Assembly (NCBI GenBank): GCA_900617975.1 | Contig: UZAE01012131.1 | Location: 23,904 to 50,081 of the forward strand | Length of the DNA stretch: 26,178 bases | Direction of reading: 5' to 3' | Source: Rodentolepis nana | Lineage: Eukaryota; Platyhelminthes; Cestoda; Cyclophyllidea; Hymenolepididae | Shown here: piece after piece, positions 21,609 to 26,178 of the stretch | Numbering within the stretch: position 1 is the stretch's first letter | Layout: each line of letters starts with the position of its first letter | Notes under the pieces: model-generated | Told to the model about the DNA's origin: nothing | What the model saw: only the letters and a program-made list of their open reading frames with translations | Database searches by the model: none | Program-made: the position numbers and the translations under genes

Positions 21609-21933
21609 TTATTTATTTATTTCCAATGGCAGGCGTTTTGATAGGCATCATTAGCCTTTTGCTGACTTCGGGTTTCACAGAGGGGAGGAACATCAAAGTG
21701 TGACAAATTCGAGAGGGGGAACAGAAGAGTGTTTCACGGATGTAAAGGAGACGGACAGACAAAAAGGCAGAGAATAGGTTCGATGAGTACTGTGAGAGTG
21801 GTGGAATATGACATACTGTGGGGTCATGGTAGTTTAAAGTGAGAAGTCAACTGCCAGTTAAAAGACAGTTTTGCCGTATGAGTAAACGTTGCCCAGGGTG
21901 CACCACGTGGAGGTAAGTCTATCGCGCATCCCA
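21609..21933 (-). mobile_element. SINE-like retroelement, copy B
   Basis: A 325-bp insertion in the minus orientation, between an 11-bp perfect direct repeat (GGATAGATCGT at 21598-21608 and 21934-21944). On its own strand it begins within a base of the same 5' end as copy A (TGGGATGCGCGATAGACTTAC) and ends in AAATAAATAAATAAA. Blocks 21886-21919 and 21624-21656 are identical to copy A. Its tail is longer and less degraded than that of copy A, which may mean a younger insertion. It lies 0.45 kb past the SEC14-like poly(A) signal. Confidence 0.8.
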
Positions 21934-21944
21934 GGATAGATCGT
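21934..21944 (+). repeat. Target-site duplication, right of SINE-like copy B
   Basis: Exact repeat of 21598-21608, next to the 5' end of the minus-strand element. Confidence 0.8.
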
Positions 21945-24900
21945 AGATGATCGCCTATCTAGCTACCATTCAATTTGTTGAGGTTTACGTATTCATTTGG
22001 GGGGTAGAGAAGTTTTATGATCGTCAACGCAGGACAAGTGGTGTGAAGCAAAAGAGTCTCGCTTACATACACGAGGCATATTCGATTAGGCATTGTAGCA
22101 GACCTCTAGACCATAAAGCATAGCCATTCAACATGAGATACAGAGAAATAAACTGGGTTTAATTATTTGAATTAATGGGAGATAATTGATTGCCTCGTTA
22201 TCTCATAATGTACTAGTGACCATATTCTATTACCAAACGGGAGTGTCATGACGCAAAATATGCAAGCATCGTTGTATTTCTGAGTTCGGATTGTTGTGTT
22301 GAGAAGTATATGATTTGAAAGAGTGCAAACAGTTTCTAAGACTGGACTTTTTCCAGATTTAATCTATTGATTTGGCGTTATTGCATGTAAATGCACCTTT
22401 AGAGGATGTGAAATCAATAAATAAATAGTTCGTGACAGATAAGGTCTGACATTTATCCCATATTAACCGATTATGTTTAACCGTCAAGTTTTCAACGGAC
22501 TCTAGTTTCCCACTGATTTAAGCAAAACAGTCAGTAAAACATTGACTCATTGAGTGCAGAAAATCAATATATCAAGATACTTATTCTAAGTATGAACCAA
22601 AATTTCGTTCTCTTTTTTAGAACATTAAAGAATTTTTAATCGATTTTAAATGCAACATCTCCTCTTCGTTGATCTAAAATATCGACTTCCAATGTGGTAT
22701 TGCAGTTGACCTCTGTCGAATTACTAAGACAGCATTTCAACAAACCTTGCGAGTGTCGAAAGAAGGCAGTTTTCCTATAGTTCAAAGCTGTTGTAAACGC
22801 TATGAAAATACGAACACTCGAGCCGATTGGGAGAGATTAGATAGCTGATAGCCAATACCCCAGTAGTGGGGAAGTTCTTGGCTTAAATGTAAGGTAAAAG
22901 TTGTTTTAATTTTGGCAGTCAATTTAGAATTTCGATCATCTAATAGCCCCTTCTCATTGTACCAGTCTACTTGATTACGAAAAGACCTGTGTTGGATTAA
23001 AGTACACACAGTCTCTAAAGTACCGAAGCTTTAAAATTAAGATATACTTGAAATGCCTTGCCGGTTAGTTAATAGGTTTCTAAGCACTAGTGTTGAAAGG
23101 CCGTGTATGTAAGTACGCATCTTTCTTTCTGTGGGCTTTAATCAAAGTACCAAATAGTCAGAAGCTTATTCATAATTAATTCACAGAAAAAAAATTTACT
23201 GAAAAGAAGCATAAATTCCTCTGCAATATGCTATTATTAAGTAGTCCACTTGATTAAATGTTGTTACGATAAAAAGACATATCACATAGAGGTGCTTTCG
23301 TTGAACATGAAAGACCCATTAGTTGTTATGTCATCAATAAATGAGATCAAGTGATCGGTCTAACTTTTCAGAGCACGAGTTATTATGAAATGTCATAGTT
23401 AATATATGGGTAAGTTGAAAACTCTGTAGACAAGGCAACCATTGTAATATTGCTTCTATCAATGACCTTCTTGTGAGTAGAGTGAAATATAACTAAGTTA
23501 TTCTCAGGGCGTATATGTAGACCTATTAATTCTTGTCTACCTTATAACGAAATATTCATTTTAGGGAGCGTCGTTTATTGATCTACTTGATTATGTTTGT
23601 GGAGCTTATAAGAATTGACAGAAAGGATTGGTGCTGAACAAAAATCTCTTGCATCTACTTTTTGCGAACTTAACTGACAAAAGAGCGGTTTGAGGATGAC
23701 CACTTGTCAAGATGAGGATCAGGCGATATGGGTTGTTTGAGGAAAGATTTGCTCACCCATGTTGTCGAAAAATACCCATGACCATTTAATTTTGGCAGAG
23801 CGACATCATGGAGCCTCCATGGTTAGAGACCCGAAGTCTGCAAGCCTCCTAATAAGCCAGATGAAAAAAAAACAGTGCTGTTGATTGGCCTCCACATCGA
23901 ATATGCACTGGTCTTGTGATCTCTGAAAGCTGATCGCTTAGCCACCTGTGGTTAGATCTCAATTACTGTTATCTAAGCAAAGTTTACTCTAACCCAGTTA
24001 TTTCCTTCTTACACCATTGCGAGTATTTCCAACTTCTTGGACCGATTTTTTCCCATCGTCCTGATTATGACGTCATAACTGGTTTTTGCCCTGATAATGC
24101 TTTAAAGTGCAAAAGATCTCATTTACATTTATTGAACCTACACTTAGTGCCATTTACAGAAGAAGCCGGCCGTCAAATTATTTAATTAATAAGAATATGC
24201 TATGTAGATAGGGGAAAAAACTTGGCATTTCATTTCCCAATTAACCATACGCCTCTGGTGTTGAAATTCGGCATCAAGTCTTATTTTCCACTGAAAACGA
24301 AAAATAGGTGTATCTAGTGAGGAGCTGACTCTGGAAGTTGAAAGCAATTAAATTCAAGAATTTCGAGGGCTTAAATTTTTGAAGCGATCTGTTTTTTTAA
24401 CAAACAGTGACAATTTGTTTCAAGGGGTGAGCGATAATTTTGCATTTCACTAAACGTCAGTTGAAGAATTATCACAGTGGTTTAACGTGATGAGGGGAGA
24501 AGCGTTTTTTTCTGGGGGGGGGGGGAGTTCAAAGTACATATAAAACAAGTAAAATATTAACTCTAAAAATTGATAATTTTTACTTGTCCACCCGACTGTT
24601 GACTTGTCCGAGGCATGTGAAAAGTAGTCAAAATTGCATCGATTTTTTAAAAAAAATTTATAGAATATTTATTATTTTTTACGAATTAGGTGCATCTCTG
24701 CTATTTGTTAAATGAAAACTCAAATTAAAACGTAAAAATCGCACTAGTCATTTGATTGCTTATCAAAGTTGACCGTTATTTTGAATTCTTTATTGATTTT
24801 CGCCAGTTCTACATCTGCCATTAAGTTATGAGTATAACCAATTTCCGATCTTTAAGCGAGTTTACTGATTTTCCTCGCTCTCTAACGCTGGCGTTTTGAT

Positions 24901-26178
24901 TACATCTTCCCCAAAAAGTTTTTTTACTTCTTTCTATTCTTTTCTACATAAATATTCCTTCATTAACTCTCTCTCTCATTTTTGCCTTGTGGTGCATGTT
25001 TACCATTGGTGTTCGCTGTTCTGCATTAATAAATCAATAAACATAAACTTGACATCCTATTATAAACGTGGTGGTTAATTTTTTTGGAAAAAAAGCTCTT
25101 TATTTATTCTGTCAAAATCGGAAATTAGACAGTAATTTTAGGTTCTAATAATTGATTTAGTGGAACAGTTTTTGAGTATGTTACAAGCGATTCATAAGGT
25201 TATTTACCTTTTTCACATTAACCAAATTCATTTTCCTGAAGTATGCTTATTTATACTTTAATAGTTGAAAAAGCCCAATTTTGTAGAAAACCTCATGACA
25301 AGACTTACTGAAATATTCATTGGTTAGATTAGCTCTACCTGGGAGGCGTTACGTAGACCCTCTCTCTGCTAAAATTAGCAGTAAGTAAACATTTTTTCTT
25401 CCAAATCTAAATTAAAATGAATTTTTGCGCGTCTTATATGCTAGATAGAGTGAGTGATTGGTATAGTTTTTCTTGCTATAATTGGAGGGAATAGGTCTGA
25501 GATCAATTTTCCCGAAAATATTTCTTAGCAATAATAATACTTGAAGTAACCTTGATATCACTAATGTACCAGTGTCAGCTTCCCACTCAGACCAGACATT
25601 TTCCATAGAAAAAAAAACCATTTTCGGTGAACAGCATGGAATATGAGGATAACCGGGAATGAAAAGATCTGTCAAGTCATTTCAGAGATGTCTAAAGTTC
25701 ACTTGACAACAATGATAAATCTAACTTGTGGTCTTTGTCTACATCTGCCATTAGCTCATCAACTTCGTTTATCATCGTCATTATTATCTAATTCGAACTG
25801 GGTTTATGTAAGCCCAAAGCCTGTTAGAAGTGGGATTTCAACCTCTCCGGATCAATTTAGATCGCAGGCCCGTATGCAGATATAGCAATTTGGTAGACGA
25901 ACTGGGAGCTCAGTGATAAATTCGCTTGGGCATTATCGGTATTGGGGTTAAGATCTGTTGGTTAGCAACAAAATGGTTGTTGCAACTCATCACTTGTAAC
26001 CTTTGCGAACTTTGGTCGTTATTTTCATTTTTACCCATATGAACTTCACGCGATTTCATACTTTAATCTAAATCTATATGGTTTGCTTTAATATTGCTTT
26101 GTGTTTAATAAACTTCCAACACCAACTGCAAACCTACGAATTACATCCAGTCACTTTCAGTAGGATTTTATTTGCGTT
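21945..26178. other. Long intergenic stretch, no supported gene
   Basis: AT-rich throughout. Short open frames at 22800-23009 (-), 24896-25078 (+), 25412-25675 (-) and 25643-25885 (+) show no family motif. A homopolymer of 12 G lies at 24514-24525 and a perfect TGACGTCA palindrome at 24068-24075. A slightly G+C-richer, stop-interrupted block lies about 23690-23960 and could be a decayed repeat. Nothing firmer can be said. Confidence 0.45.
24514..24525 (+). repeat. Homopolymer of 12 G
   Basis: An uninterrupted G run, unusual in this AT-rich DNA. The length is uncertain because homopolymers are error-prone in sequencing and assembly. Confidence 0.8.

Noticed and set aside
21779..21789. GGTTCGATGAG resembling a pol III B box in SINE-like copy B
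   Set aside because: It is on the antisense strand of the element, diverges from the consensus, and is absent from copy A.
1..26178. CRISPR arrays, rRNA, tRNA genes, bacterial-type regulatory elements
   Set aside because: No regularly spaced direct repeats, no cloverleaf with matching A/B boxes and no rRNA blocks were seen on either strand; the window is eukaryotic nuclear-type DNA.

Overview
This is an AT-rich eukaryotic (animal) window with intron-containing genes, canonical GT..AG introns and AATAAA poly(A) signals. It has no bacterial-style operons. The long AT-rich introns, the decayed insect-type mariner and the invertebrate-like proteins would fit a flatworm or another invertebrate genome. 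Nothing in the sequence fixes the taxon, so that is only a guess.

Layout: (1) About 2.3-4.7 kb, minus strand: three consecutive exons of a FAM13-family RhoGAP gene. The exon phases match and together they give a nearly complete RhoGAP domain. The 5' exon(s) should lie at higher coordinates, and the 3' half (the usual FAM13 C-terminal region) runs off the left edge or was not found. (2) 6.88-7.14 kb, plus strand: an 84-codon coding-like block behind a good splice acceptor, with a poly(A) signal about 80 bases later. Its family is not recognised. (3) 8.97-20.86 kb, plus strand: a complete four-exon SEC14-like (SEC14L, CRAL-TRIO plus GOLD) gene. All three introns are phase-consistent and the spliced CDS is 1,689 nt plus stop (563 residues). 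Intron 2 is 8.6 kb and holds a full-length SINE-like insertion and a dead mariner. (4) 21.16-26.18 kb: intergenic, with a second SINE-like copy in the opposite orientation and no supported gene.

The most novel-looking item is a short (311-325 bp) interspersed element. Two diverged full-length copies lie in inverted orientation, at 15714-16024 (+) and 21609-21933 (-). Each is flanked by its own perfect target-site duplication (15 bp and 11 bp) and each ends in an A-rich AAATAAA-type tail. I could not derive it from a tRNA, 5S or 7SL. The mariner (16154-17445) keeps 26-bp terminal repeats with one mismatch. Its transposase is inactivated by two frameshifts and a stop, and its third catalytic Asp is replaced by Asn.

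The FAM13-like gene (predicted Rho-family GTPase regulation) and the SEC14-like gene (predicted lipid binding and transfer) are divergently arranged. I see no evidence that they are co-regulated.
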